From Himantopus leucocephalus (Eukaryota; Chordata; Aves; Charadriiformes; Recurvirostridae), in the NCBI GenBank assembly GCA_003993805.1, contig RSEF01000005.1, positions 16,759,324 to 16,823,323 of the forward strand: a stretch of DNA of 64,000 nt, given 5' to 3'. Each line of letters begins with the position of its first letter. The stretch's first letter is position 1. Below the pieces are notes generated by a model, which was not told the origin of the DNA, made no database searches, and saw only the letters and a list, made by a program, of their open reading frames with translations. This document shows, piece after piece, positions 13,938-25,900 of the stretch. Position numbers and translations under genes: made by a program.

Positions 13938-16900
13938 ACAGCACACCAGAAAATGTTTGGAGTTCTCAGTGTGTAATATGCATCATGAATGTAGTAGTCA
14001 AGAAATGGCACATATTTTTCCTCTCCTCCTCAGCTTTCTTTATGGTCACTAGATCAAATCTCAAGATATCTCCAAACATGACTTCTCATTTCCCCTCCTA
14101 GTCTAGAATTTTTGTGACAGTAACTTCTTACCTTAACAGAGTCTTAGCACAGCTAACTTTGGTTCAGCACCTGCACTCAGCTCCTTCAGATGCAATGACC
14201 TTGTTCACTGGTGACCAGTCAGCTCTGACAATATATTTTGATGGTAGAGTAATTATGAGAATGGCTCATAAAGAAATAACTCATCTCCACCTGTATACAG
14301 AGATATAGTCAGAGGTCACCAATTAATTGCATGGAATCCTTGTTCTGGTCAGTGGCTTCCTGGAATAATATTATATCAGTTCTAGCATTAAGTAAGAATC
14401 CCTGCTCCATGTCAACACATGTGTTTATCTTCCTATTAGTCCTGTGCATACGCAAATTTGTGTTGGATCATATGCAGATCTCAGGGAGGAAGCCAAGCTT
14501 CTGCAAGTGGTTTATCCCTTTGGAATCTGCACTAATCACCCCTCTCCAAGTAATGCTCCATGGAACAAAAAATGCATAGACCTTATCAGATGTAACACAC
14601 TCCAGTTTAACTGTGTCTGAAGTCCCCGTGATTTCTAGTTGCATTCCTCAAAATTAGAGTCTGCTAGCCAACAGCTCCTCCCAAAATTCAGATCCAAAGC
14701 CCGAAGTTATTTGATAAAACAGTTTTACCTTCCCAAGGATGCAGGGCTGTGCTGTATTTCTGTACTCACTCTGCAGATGAGCAGAAGTAACACTTCAGCC
14801 TCTTACTTGGCACAGCATCTAGTGATAGGTTCCTGCTGTCCTAGAGGTTGTAGAGCTCACATGTAACAGCTCCCTGCCTGGGCCTACTGTTTGAATTTTG
14901 TGTGTGTGTCCGGGGAGGAGGGATAGCTGCATCGCCAGTACTGGGAAAGGAGAAAGCAGAAAAAATCTTGAAGCATGTAAGCCCTCCATGGAACAATTTT
15001 CTTTGCTGTTTTGCTAAAATATCTCTAAAAAGATAAAAGTTATGCTGCCTACCAGCTATGGTTGTTTCACCTCATTTTTGGGAATAAGCTGATTGTTTGG
15101 CTATTACTGTGTTTGAATTGCATCCAAACCCAGAAGAAATATGAAGCCACAGCAGCACTGACACTTCATAGATAATTATAATGGGATGTGGTATAGAGAA
15201 AAAAAGTGTCAACTTTTTTTAAGAAACAGGTAAAATATTTTTAATATCTAATAAAACAAAAGCAAACTCATTTCCTCTTCCTTTTGACACACTAATGCGT
15301 CAAAGTAAAGCTCATACTCTCTATCTGCCCAATAAAAATGTTAGCAGTGTGCAGAAAAATAAAGGGATAAGTACTGTCTTTTAAAGAGAACACAAAAAAG
15401 ATATAAAGAAAGTAGAGTACACATATATGAAATCCATAAATGTTACAATAAAGGGCTTGAGATAGGTATATTTATATCAGAAGAAAGCAAACCAGAAGCT
15501 CATAAAAAGAAAAAGGGATTTATAATGAAGAGGGAAAAAATTAGTTAGCATTAGCCGAGGAAATATCAAGCAGAAAGTTGCCTGGTTTAAAATAAATTAG
15601 AAAAAGGAATTCATATTTTTTTAAAGGAAAAATATGAACGTAGGAAAGAAAAAGGGTAAAAGAAGCAGAAATGCAGTTTAACTTGAAATAAATTCCTTTG
15701 GAAACAAAACTGGTGGAAGTAGATTGTGAAAGACATTATTTTCATATTAACAGGAAGCAGGGAAAAACTAAAAGCAAATATATAAAAATAATGTACAGGA
15801 GTAAAGATGGTAGTTATAATTATGGTTACTTTTCTTTTACAGACTTGCAAAATCACCCATTCCTTCTCACCTTTCACCTGATTACTTTTGAAGTACCTAA
15901 TTTTTTAATTTTCTTTTTTTTTCATTTTCAATGCTATCATAAAGTAGTGCAAGTACGTGCAAGTGCTTCTCTGAATGCCCACTACTGGTAGCTCTAACTG
16001 TAGTGCTGTGTAGCATTAAAAATGGCCTTCATCACCCACTTAGAACTTACATGTCTCAACTTGCTGCTCATTTCATGTGCAGTGTTTCAGTGTCCTTCTA
16101 ACTGCCAAATTCCTTGGCTTTACTTCTGAGTTAGAGCAGGTGCTGCTCAAGGAAGCATTTAGACCGAGGCCATCTCTGAAAGTCCCCTTTATAGGTTCGA
16201 AAGAATGAATATTCACAGCCAAATCCAAATAGAGTTTCCCTCCCCATCAGCGGAATATGCATTCTTGCACTAGGATATAAATGCAAATACTTATTTCCTC
16301 TGAAGTCAGGAAACCCCACCATTTACTGTCTGAAAATGGATGTGAATGCTGAATCAGGAACCTCAAACGAATCTAAACTCTCCCATTGATGGGAAGATCC
16401 TGATTTAATGACTTAACACAACCTTGGTTTCCATGACAGCTTAGTAGGGTAGGTGCTATAGGTTGTTTTCCAGGCATGACAGAAAAATGTGTAATCCTCT
16501 GTTCACCTCTGTGTCACTTTCCCCTTAAAGCTCTGCTCACTCTAAAGTAGCAATAACTGCTGTAAGAAAATTTGTACAGTGAGTAGAGAGCATAGTGGAA
16601 AATCACCTTTCCACCAGTTATGTAATAAAGATGTACAAGGGGTGTCGAATTAACATTTTCTGTACATTCTTCTCTCTGACCTTTCAGATGTTTCTGAAAA
16701 TGAGAATGGAAAAAAAGTAATTTCTCTTGAGTTTCCTTTGAAGGAGTTTGCTTTTTTTTTAAAAAAAGTGAATTCACATTTACTCAAAAAGCCATTTTTA
16801 TCTTTAAAACTGATTCTGATGAGAAATCTTTTGACTACATTATTGTATATTATACATAGAAAAGTAAAAGAAGTAGATTTTTTTTCCTACTCTGCCATTT

Positions 16901-19900
16901 ATTTTATGTCTTCTGATCTTGTCTCTGTCCCGGAGATGGTATTACTGTGAAAAGTCTGTGGTAAATCATCAGGGTGAGAAAGGAGCTTAGCTCTTTGAAC
17001 TGAGTGTAGTCAAATTTGTGTTACACCCTCTGTGATCTGATAACAAATTTAACATGCAAACCATCGCAGAGACATACACATGGAGGTAATCCACTTATTT
17101 GCAGACTTGAACAAATATTGACAGAAGAAACACCATACCTGTTGGTAATGACCCACCACACTGATGACAGATCACAGCCCGAACTACAGCTTGTGCATGA
17201 AAATATGGGATGTACGGGGTTTAACTCCCTTTTTCCAGCAGTATAAAGTGTTTTCTTCTTTTGAGTTAAAATTGACCAATTCAAAGGAGTGACAGTGATC
17301 TTCCTGGGTCAGGAGTCAGAGGTTACTTCTGAATGCTGCTTTAATGGCGTTTGCTACAGAATGGTACCTTCAGGTGTAGCTATACTACACGTTCCAGTCA
17401 GATTTTAGGTGGGCTGAATGACCTCCTGGGGTTACCTCTCTCCACTGTTAATATTAGTTACTATTATTGCATTTTTGCTATATAGAGAAGTTTAAAATGT
17501 AGCAGTAATGGTTTTGTAATGGCAATGATCTGAAGTTATATGTAAGGTAAATTTTTGGAGGAAAGATGGAAAAAAACAGACATAAGGATGAAAATTCTTA
17601 GGCTGGACAGCTCTGTCTTTGGTTGGGAGCAGTTTGGATGCTTGCAGGTTCCTAAATTTCTTATAATGTCCTCCTGCTTTCACTCTGACTTTTCATCCTG
17701 GAGCTCCAGTCCTAAAAAGGATGTCAAGTCTGAGGTGGGCCAGTATCATCATAGTTCAACAGAGGAAAAGAAAGGGAAACTGTTCTGTTATTTTTAGAAG
17801 AGAAACTGAACTCCCACATTTTCACCATATACTCCTTCCTCAGTATATCTTGCATGCCTGCTTGATAAGGAACCACAGGCTTCAGTGTATCTGGTTCTTC
17901 AAAGAGCATATTTTGTAGCTGTGATGCCAATGTGGAGCTATGTGATCAGCATATCACACCTCAAAGCATGGGCCTTTCTGAGTCTCTTGCTGAGCATCTC
18001 TAAGTTGCTATATTCCTATCAACACAAGGGCTGCTCCTAGAACGACTGGTCAGGAACATTATGCCAGGATAATTTTGCTAGTAAGATCTTCCTAGCAACC
18101 AGTCCACTCCAGAAAAGAAACAACTCACCACCTCTCTCTCTGCACCCCAGCCAAAAGAAACAGCTCTCCATCTGATTGCTTGGAAGGCTCACTTTTTGCC
18201 TGCAAAGAACCTTAATGTCAAAACCAGCAAGCAAAGACACTACAAGTTGATTCCCTCCCCAGTATTATTTTCAGGGTTTTTTTTCATCCAGATTTGGGGT
18301 GAACATTTCCTCCAAGCACATTATACCTTTTTCTTTTCTTTTTTAAAATCAGGAAGGTATATTCAGTTTTAATACATCTCTAATTTTGTTCCATAGCTTG
18401 CTGAAGTGAAGCTAAAATTACACCTTTCATGATGACAGTGAATCAACTTTTGTACCTGTTTGGGTGGATATGAAGGCCTGTGTCCTCCTGATGCCATTGG
18501 CTCAGGACTGCTAAAGGAAGTCTGTGAAGGAAAGTCTTCTCTTATCACTTGGCATTTCTGACTTGCTAATCTGATTTCAAAGAAAAAATTGTTTATAGGA
18601 GTTCCTGGTTCAGATCCTCTTCCTTGCTAAAGTTGATGTCAAAGCACATGCAACAGCAACTGGATGAGCAAGTCAAGCTTGCTGAGTTCAGATCCAGATA
18701 TGCTAACAATTTACTGATTTAGCAGCGCTCAGATGCCAATTAATAACCAGAGAAATAGCAACCCATTCAAAGTTACTGAGTCAGACGACCTGACTTCTTC
18801 CTGTACTGGTGCCAAAACCCAAGTCTGGGTGACATTCCAACTCAACAAATCTCTGTGTCAATGATTATGTTTATCTGATGCCCCCAGCTAGATGAACAGG
18901 TAAAAAAACCAGCCTGTGTTTTCACCCCTCCAAACCCCAGCACTTTACTTCCCAGTGCTACTTACATGGTTTTATTACCCACACTGTCTCTCTTGCAGCA
19001 TAGTCTGACCAAGCAAGAGATATGATGAAAGAGGAATGCACCTCAGGCTACTTTTTGTGTACCCATTCAGCCTCTTCCTGGTAGCAAGGGGGAAGTATCA
19101 GCAATAATAATCTGCACTCAGACACATCAGAGAAAATACCTACTTGGGGAAATTGCGTGAGGGGGTACCCTTCACAGGATCAGTGGTATAATTAGAGAAG
19201 GTGATGAGCCCACCACACTTTGGACAGAATAGACAATTTCCAAATGTTTTCTTTGTGCCCCAGATCAAGCTTCCAGGTCAGTTTTTAAAAGTCTGTATTC
19301 CTGACAACATATAAAATATATTACAGTAAATAGACATCTGTGGACACAAAAAGAAGACAAACTTTTTCATTAGTTTGCTTTTTTTTTTCTTTTTTAACCA
19401 GCTATATAAAGTCATCTCCCTAAAGTATTGACTTGACTTGTTCAAGAGAGAGAGGCCTTTGGAAAGTCAATAATAGGGCTCTAACTTAATCTTATTTATT
19501 CCAAAGTAGCAAAAACTTCACCTTCATGATGACTTTAGGGACTCTATCCAATCAGTAAGAATCTTTACCTTGATACCCTCGGACATGCCCACCAACAGAA
19601 AACCCCCACCACTCAGGTTAACAAGGAGGTGGAAATCTTTTTGAGAGACTACAGGGTTCAGTTCTGCATGGCTGGTGTCAGCACTTAGAGCCCATGGCGT
19701 CAGCTGGTCAGCTTGTCTGCACCCATGGCCACTGGCAAGCCATATTCTTTTATGGTAACACCAACTATACATCAGTTCCCTGCAAAAAAAAAAATGGTGT
19801 CCCTGGAGGTAGGCCATTTGCATCCTGTTGGCACGGTCCACTTTCACGGTTGTTCCTAGTTGGCTCCATTCCCTTGAAGAGACGAGGAGCAGCTGTGCAG

Positions 19901-20644
19901 GAAGTAAGTGATGCCCACACCACCTAATGTTTCCTCCTGTACAAACAACTGCTGAGCTACAGAGCCTGGTTAAAGGCATGCACAGTAGTGCTAGAATCAA
20001 TTCTTCTCTTCTCCACACCTGCAGATGCTTGTGAATGACAACTCAAAATATCCACCTCTTAGGCAGCAGCCCCACAGAGGAAAAAAAAAAAATAAAAGGG
20101 AGGCTGTTCTTCTTGTCTGAAAACAGTTAGTTCCAGTTTTCTATGAAAATGTCAAAAAAATCAGTTATTTTAATTTCATTGTAAAAAGTTTTTAATCATA
20201 GAATCATTTAGGTTGGAAAAGACCTTTAAGATCATTGAGTCCAACCATAAACCTAACACTGCTAAGTCCACCACTAACCCATGTCCTTAAGTGCCACGTA
20301 TACACAGCCTTTAAATACCTCCAGGGATGGTGACACCACCACTTCCCTGGGCACCCTGTTCCAATGCATGACAACCCTTCTGTGAAGAAGTTTTTCCTAA
20401 TATCCAATCTAAACCTCGCCTTGTGCAACTTGAAGCCATTTCCTCTTGTCCTATCATTTGTTTCTTGGGAGAAGAGACTGACAACCACCTCTCTACAACC
20501 TCCTTTCAGGTAGTTATAGACAGCAATAAGGTCTTCCCTCAGCCTCCTTTTCTCCAGACTAAACAACCCCAGTTCCCTCAGCTGCTCATCTAGACTTGTG
20601 CTCTAGACCTTTCAGCAGCTTCATTGTTCTTCTTTGGACAGGCT

Positions 20645-21367
20645 CTAGCACCTCAATGTCTTTCTTGTAGTGAGGGGCCCAAAAGTAGACACAGTGCTCG
20701 AGGTGGGGGCGCTCACCAGTGCCAAGTACAGGGGAACGATCACTTCTCTGGTCCTGCTGAACACGCTGTTTCTGATACAAGCCAGGATGCCATTGGCCTT
20801 CTTGGCCTGGGCACGCTGCTGGCCCATATTCAGGCGGCTGTCAGCCAAAAACCCCAGGTCCTCTTCTGCCAGGCAGTTTTGCAGCCACTCTTCCCCAAGC
20901 CTGTAGCGTTGCATGGGGTTGCTGTGAAGCAAGTGCAGGAACCAGCACTTGACCTTGTTGAACATCATACAATTGGCCTTGGCCCATCGATCCAGCCTGT
21001 CCAGATCCCTCTGTAGAGCCTCCCTACCCTCAAGCAGATCAACACTCCTGCCCAACTTGGTGTCGCCTGTGAAGTTACTGAGAGTGCACTTGATCCCCTC
21101 ATCCAGATCATTGGTAAAGATATTAAACAGAACTAGACCCAATACTGAGCCATGGGGAGCACCACTTGTTACTGGCTGCCACCTGGATTTAACTCCATTC
21201 ACTACAACTCTTTGGGCCTGGCCTTCCAGCCAGTTTTTTACCCAGCTAAGAGTATGCCCATCCAGACCACAAGCATCCAGTTTCTCCAGGAAAATGCTGT
21301 GGGAAACGGTGTCAAAAGCCTTAATAAAGTCCAGGTAGACAACATCCACAGCCTTCCCGTCATTCAC
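20645..21367 (-). pseudogene. CR1 reverse transcriptase fragment (ORF2), catalytic motif altered
   Basis: A 240-codon open stretch covering the palm and following part of the CR1 reverse transcriptase, the enzyme that copies element RNA at a nicked chromosomal target. Visible landmarks are [13 protein letters not shown] (motif A with its Asp), a [22 protein letters not shown] segment, [10 protein letters not shown], and NFTGDTKLG where the family has an F-A-D-D core. The first Asp of that pair is Gly here (21062-21073), so polymerase activity should be lost even if the frame were intact. The first Met is incidental, because the domain continues upstream (21368-21725) in a frame broken by stops. 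The end of the open stretch runs past the homologous core. Confidence 0.9.
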
Positions 21368-21725
21368 TATTCAGGTCACCTTGTCATAGAAGGAGATCGG
21401 GTTAGTTAAGCAAGACCTGCCTTTCCTAGACCCATGCTGACTGGGCCTGATCACCTTGTTGTCCTGTATGTGCTGCACGGCAGCAGTCAAGATGATCAGC
21501 TCCATAACCTTCCTGGCACCAAGGTCAGACTGACAGACCTGTAATTCCCTGGATCTTTCTTGCGGCCCTTCTTGTGGATGGGTGTCACTTGTGCTAACCT
21601 CCAGTCAACTGGGACCTCTTTGGTGAGCCAGGACTAAATGATAGAAAGTGGCTTGGTGAGCACTTCCGCCAGCTCCCTCCATACCCTTGGGTGGATCCCA
21701 TATGGCCCCATAGACTTGTGTGTGT

Positions 21726-22286
21726 CTAAGAGGTGTGGTTGCTAACCATTTCCCCTTGGATTATGGGGGTTTCATTCTGCTCCTCATCCCTGTCTTCCAG
21801 CTCAGGGGGCTGGGTACCTGGAGAACAACTGGTCTTACTATTAAAGACTGAGGCAAAGAAGGCATTAAGTACCTCAGCCTTTTCCTCAACTTTTGTCACT
21901 ATGTTTTCCTCTGCATCCAATAGAGAATGGAGATTCTCCTTAGCCCTCCTTTTGTTTTTAATGTATTTATAGAAACATTTTTTATTGTCTTTCACATTAG
22001 TAGCCACATTAAGTTCTAGTTGGTTTTTGGCCCTTCTAATTTTCTCCCTGCATAGCCACACAACCTCCTTGTAATCCTCCTGAGTTGCCTGCCCCTCCTT
22101 CCAAAGGTCATAGACTTTTTTTTCCTGAGTTCCAGCCAAAGCTCTCTGTTCAACCAGACTGGTCTTCCTCCCCACCAGCTGGTCTTTCGGTACATGGGGA
22201 CAACCTGCTCCTGCGCCTCCAGGATTTCCTTCTTGAAGAGTGTTCAGCCTTCCTGGACTCCTTTGCCCTTCAGGACTGCCTCCCAA
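21726..22286 (-). pseudogene. CR1 ORF2 linker between endonuclease and RT, frameshifted
   Basis: A 186-codon open stretch with the CR1 inter-domain region. A Lys/Arg-rich segment (KEGQATQEDYKEVVWLCREK, then IRRAKNQLELN) is followed by FYKYIKNKRRAKENLHSLLD and AEVLNAFFASVFNSK, which precede the polymerase in CR1 proteins. The first 25 or so residues look out of frame, because the reading frame joining it to the endonuclease is shifted by a small indel near 22.25 kb. The last residues (after IIQGEMVSNHTS) also leave the family pattern, indicating another frameshift before the reverse transcriptase. Confidence 0.85.
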
Positions 22287-22307
22287 GGGACTCTGTCAAC
22301 CAGTCTC

Positions 22308-22997
22308 TTAAACAGGCCAAAGTCTGCTGTCCGGAAGTCCATCGTGGCACTTCTGCTGACTTCCCCCCCTTACTTCTCCAAGAACTGAAAACTCTATCAT
22401 TTTGTGGTCACTATGCCCAAGGCGGCCTCCAACCACCACATCACTCACAAGTCTTTCTCTGTTCTGAAACAACAGGTCTAGCAGAGCACCTTCCCTTGTT
22501 GGCTCCCTCACCAGCTGTGTCAGGAAGTTACCTTCCACACACTCCAGGAACCTCCTAGACTGCTTTCTCTCTACTGTATTGTATTTCCAGCAGACATCTG
22601 GTAAGTTGAAGTCCCCTATGAGAACAAGGGCTAGCAACCGTGAGAATTCTCCCAGCTGCTTATAGAATATTTTGACTGCGTCTTGATCCTGGTTGGGTGG
22701 TCTATAACAGACTCTCACCAGGATATCTGCCTTGTTGGCCTTTCCCCTGATTCTTACCAATAAACACTCAACCCCTTCATCACCATTGTCAAGCTCTAGA
22801 CAGTCAAAACACTCCCTAACAGACAGGGCTACCCCACCACCTCTCCTTCATGCTTATCCCTTCTGAACAGCCTGTAGCCATTGTCAGTCGCACTCCAGTC
22901 ATGGGATTCGTCCCACCAAGTTTCAGTAATGGCAACTAGGTCATAGCTTTCTAGCAGCATGGTGGCTTCCAACTCCTCCTGTTTGTTGCCCTTTTCC
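22308..22997 (-). pseudogene. CR1 endonuclease domain (ORF2 N-terminal part), frameshifted
   Basis: This is the apurinic/apyrimidinic-type endonuclease that nicks target DNA for CR1 insertion. On the minus strand it begins around GNKQEELEATMLLESYDLV, then ITETWWDESHDW with the catalytic Glu. A frameshift follows in the Gly-rich stretch at about 22838-22850. The frame then resumes through VRVCYRPPNQDQD, LIGDFNLPDVCW and GRLGHSDHKMIEF, which keep the conserved Asn/Asp and Asp-His residues. A further frameshift near 22.34 kb separates it from the MDFRTADFGLF segment. Catalytic residues are better preserved here than in the reverse transcriptase of the same copy. Confidence 0.85.
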
Positions 22998-25900
22998 ACT
23001 GATTATTCTACAATTAATTATATGTGGGGTTGTTTCTTTATTGATTTTTCCATTTACCACTTATCAGAACTTTCAAAAGGAAAGTGAAAGTCCTTCTGTG
23101 CCACATCACTATGCCAACACTGAGCAGAAGAGTAACAGGATATAGACCCAAAAGTACAAGAGAAAATATGAAAGTAAAAGAACCTCTGTCTTCCTCTTAC
23201 TATTTTTATCCTAAAGAGAAGAAGGGCTTGGAGATGGGGAAAGGAAGGGAAATAACTCAAAGGAGGAAATAAAAATCTGATCATTTGAAACATTCAAAAG
23301 AATATTTTCTCAGTTTTCTTGAAGGAATGAAATTATGTTGGGCTTCAGCGTAAAACAATTTCAGACTTCTAATTTTTGATAGGCTTGTATGTGCATGTGT
23401 GTGTGTATGTGCATGTTTAAAGCCGTAGAGATTAATATATAAAAAAGTTAAATATTTGGCTTTAGAAAATCAAAAACTAATATGAGATGCCAAGTTTTAG
23501 CTGTGTGATTATTCAAAGGAGAGTGAAATTAGTTTGTAGACATAAACACCGTACTATGCCTTCACAGCTAAAAACATCATCCAAACAAACTCTGACTGCC
23601 AAGGCTGGTTTCCTCTGGAGTAGACCGGCCACATTCATGTTGGGAAGCTCTTGACCTAGATTTTCTCTGGCTGCTATGTGTAGCTTCTGTGGCACTAAAA
23701 CACAATTATTCTAAAGTGCACAAATCAATGAGAGGAGAGAAGTGTCTTAAAGCATGATGCCAAACACTTCAGTTGTGAACCTTGGGCATGGGACAAGGAC
23801 ATCTGATGATTTAAGACCTGGTTGGATAACACTGAAGGACTGCGTGGGTCAGAGGGAGTCCTAACATGGGCTTCTCCATTCTGTCTTGGGAGGGAAGTTC
23901 CCAAATGGTATCCCTCAAATCCAGGTTTCGTGCTGGGTGGAGTTAGTCTGTTTCCGAGAAGAGCCTGGGAGTAAGCTAGCATACATGCAACATGAATGAG
24001 CAATTGAAAGCAGGACTTAGGAATTATTATGAAGGTGTAGAAACTCAGTTAGATTTCTTGTAAGGGAGGAACTAACGTCTGACTTCCCAGGTTCATGGAA
24101 CCAGGGATGTGGAGTAATTAGACTTACCAATATATATTTTCAACATTTTTTTTTTTCTGTTCTGTGTTGAATTTTTTGGCAGACTGCCCACCTGCCAACT
24201 TCTGTTGCCCTGCAGAGCCTGATTAGTCTTTAGGCTGAACTGTAATTAAGGGCTTTTCAAAGCCATGGGTGGATTTCGTCCAGGCGGCAAACACACTGAA
24301 CCATTAAGCACGGTCCTTTTTATTGCAGTATCTCTCTGCCTGGAAATCTCTATTTCTTTTCGGTCGAACTATGAGCAAATATTTGAAGCAATGTGAAAAT
24401 TAGATGCTAAAGATTCTTACAAGATCTTGTTGCTCTGAATCACTGTTAGTAAAGAAACATACACTGCTTTACTCAAAAAAGGTTGGGTAGTTTTCATCAT
24501 AAAGTGCGTGAGATGTGAGGGGGCAAATAGGGAGATATTTTGTAAGATCCAGTTTGCTTTACAGTGCACATACCTGTAATTTTTTCTACATACCAGCTCG
24601 ATAACGCAGCAGTTTTCAAATGAGCAGTTCTCATTCCCAGTCATTTACAGTGACTTTATTTTTCTTCTTTATTTTCTTAGCTTGAGTTCTTTTCTTTAAC
24701 TTACCTGCAAGGTGACTTGAAAACAAGAGGAAATTCTTTTTCTTTCATGAGAATGTTCATTTTACTACTTCACGTTAATTTCAAGCTTGAGATGCTTGCA
24801 GTGTTCATGCCTGACAGTGGATTTCAGGCTTTATTTTAGTGGCCAGAAAACTTCATAGTCAGATCTAGCACCCAATTAACCCAAGATAATATATGTGAAC
24901 ATAGGATTAAAGACCTCACTGAAACGTGGATAGGTTTCTAAAAGCTGAAGATACTGCATTTTGGTGAAATATTGCTTGGATTGATCTCTGAGAAACCACT
25001 ACATTTCACATAGAGATGGGAATCCTGACTTTGGTTTATGTGACTGGCTTTTCTGATGATACAGTAGGTCATTACAGTTCTAAAAGCAAATAAATTGCCT
25101 TGTCATCACATCAGAAGGTGTTGTCACAGAGTCATTACATGGAGTTCATGAGACCTTTTTCCATAAAGAAGAGAATAAACACAGACAAGGGAAAAATTAC
25201 AAGCTGGTTAAAAAAAAAGTTATAGATCCATAAAATGTGACTTCCTCCTTCTTAAAATACACTTACAAGAGTCAGTCTAAAAGCAAACATTGCATTTTAT
25301 TCACCAGCACAGAGAATTTAAAGCACTAGTGGCCAGCTGAAGGTTCCATCATTTGGAAAACGTAATGGTAGAAAAGATAGATCTAAAAGTAAGGTAGAAT
25401 TCAGAAAGACATTACTTGCCTAGTTATATGGACAATGCATATATCTTCAGTTCTGTTAGGTAAGCTATATACATCATATTTCAGAACATCTGCTAATTAT
25501 TAATTGACAGGAATTAGACAGAAACTTACAGTATGGTTAAGCTATTTTTTATTTGGCTGATGTGAGATTTTTTGCACTGGGATTTGAATTTGTTAGACTG
25601 CTGTAGCATCTCCTAGCTACCTAAGAGTGTAAATTTTAAATACGCCAAAGAATGGAAAAGATACTTCAATTTTGTTTATTTTCTGTAATATTAAAATGGA
25701 AAAAACAGGCTCAAAGAATGGAACACTCTATATTCTTGCATTCTTGGTGTAAGAGAAGAAAAAAGATACTGCTTGTCAGCTGACTTTCCATGAACTATTG
25801 TTTATAATTTCATTTGGCAAGCTTTGTTGATGTAGATATAATTTATTTATGTTTTCATGGGATAATTAGAATAGGCCATGGATACTATGGCAGTTTTGTC

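Larger units (their letters stand above)
1..20194. other. AT-rich non-coding region, no supported gene
   Basis: About 20 kb of AT-rich DNA in which reading frames are short, overlap on both strands, and match no family I recognise. I see no exon with convincing splice signals and protein-like content, no CpG-rich promoter, and no clear mobile element. The notable small structures are two perfect hairpins (near 10.86 kb and 12.47 kb), a T-rich TATTTTT-type tract near 12.63 kb, a 21-A run next to a single N near 13.93 kb, and A/G-rich strand asymmetry around 15.36-15.68 kb. Intron or intergenic DNA is the simplest reading. Diverged old repeats may be present that I cannot recognise without a library search. 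Confidence 0.6.
20195..22997 (-). mobile_element. CR1 LINE, nearly complete ORF2 and 3' end, 5'-truncated
   Basis: Non-LTR retrotransposon of the CR1 clade, about 2.8 kb, read on the minus strand. Its 3' terminus lies at 20195, where the sequence begins TCATAGAATCA followed by a TTGGAAAAGACC-type motif, the hallmark of CR1 3' ends. Moving to higher coordinates one meets the 3' region, reverse transcriptase, linker, and then the apurinic-type endonuclease, which stops near 22997. The endonuclease keeps ITETWWD, GDFN and SDHKMIEF-type motifs. Only the first part of ORF2, ORF1 and the 5' UTR are absent, as expected for 5' truncation during target-primed reverse transcription. Frameshifts and stops break the frame into pieces, so the copy is dead. 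The exact 5' junction is uncertain by some tens of bases. Confidence 0.95.

Noticed and set aside
17401..17450. Possible CR1 3'-end remnant (GGGCTGAATGACCTCCTGGG)
   Set aside because: The block resembles a CR1 3' end, but the GGTCCCTTCCAAC part is poorly matched and the tail is absent. Too short to annotate.
19524..20018. 164-codon minus-strand open frame, the longest outside the CR1 copies
   Set aside because: No family resemblance. It reads through an A-run in the plus strand (a polypyrimidine tract plus CAG on the minus strand), the composition is not distinctive, and there is no supporting exon structure. Length alone is compatible with chance in 64 kb.
20624..22558. Several long plus-strand open frames
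   Set aside because: These are antisense shadows of the CR1 ORF2 on the minus strand.
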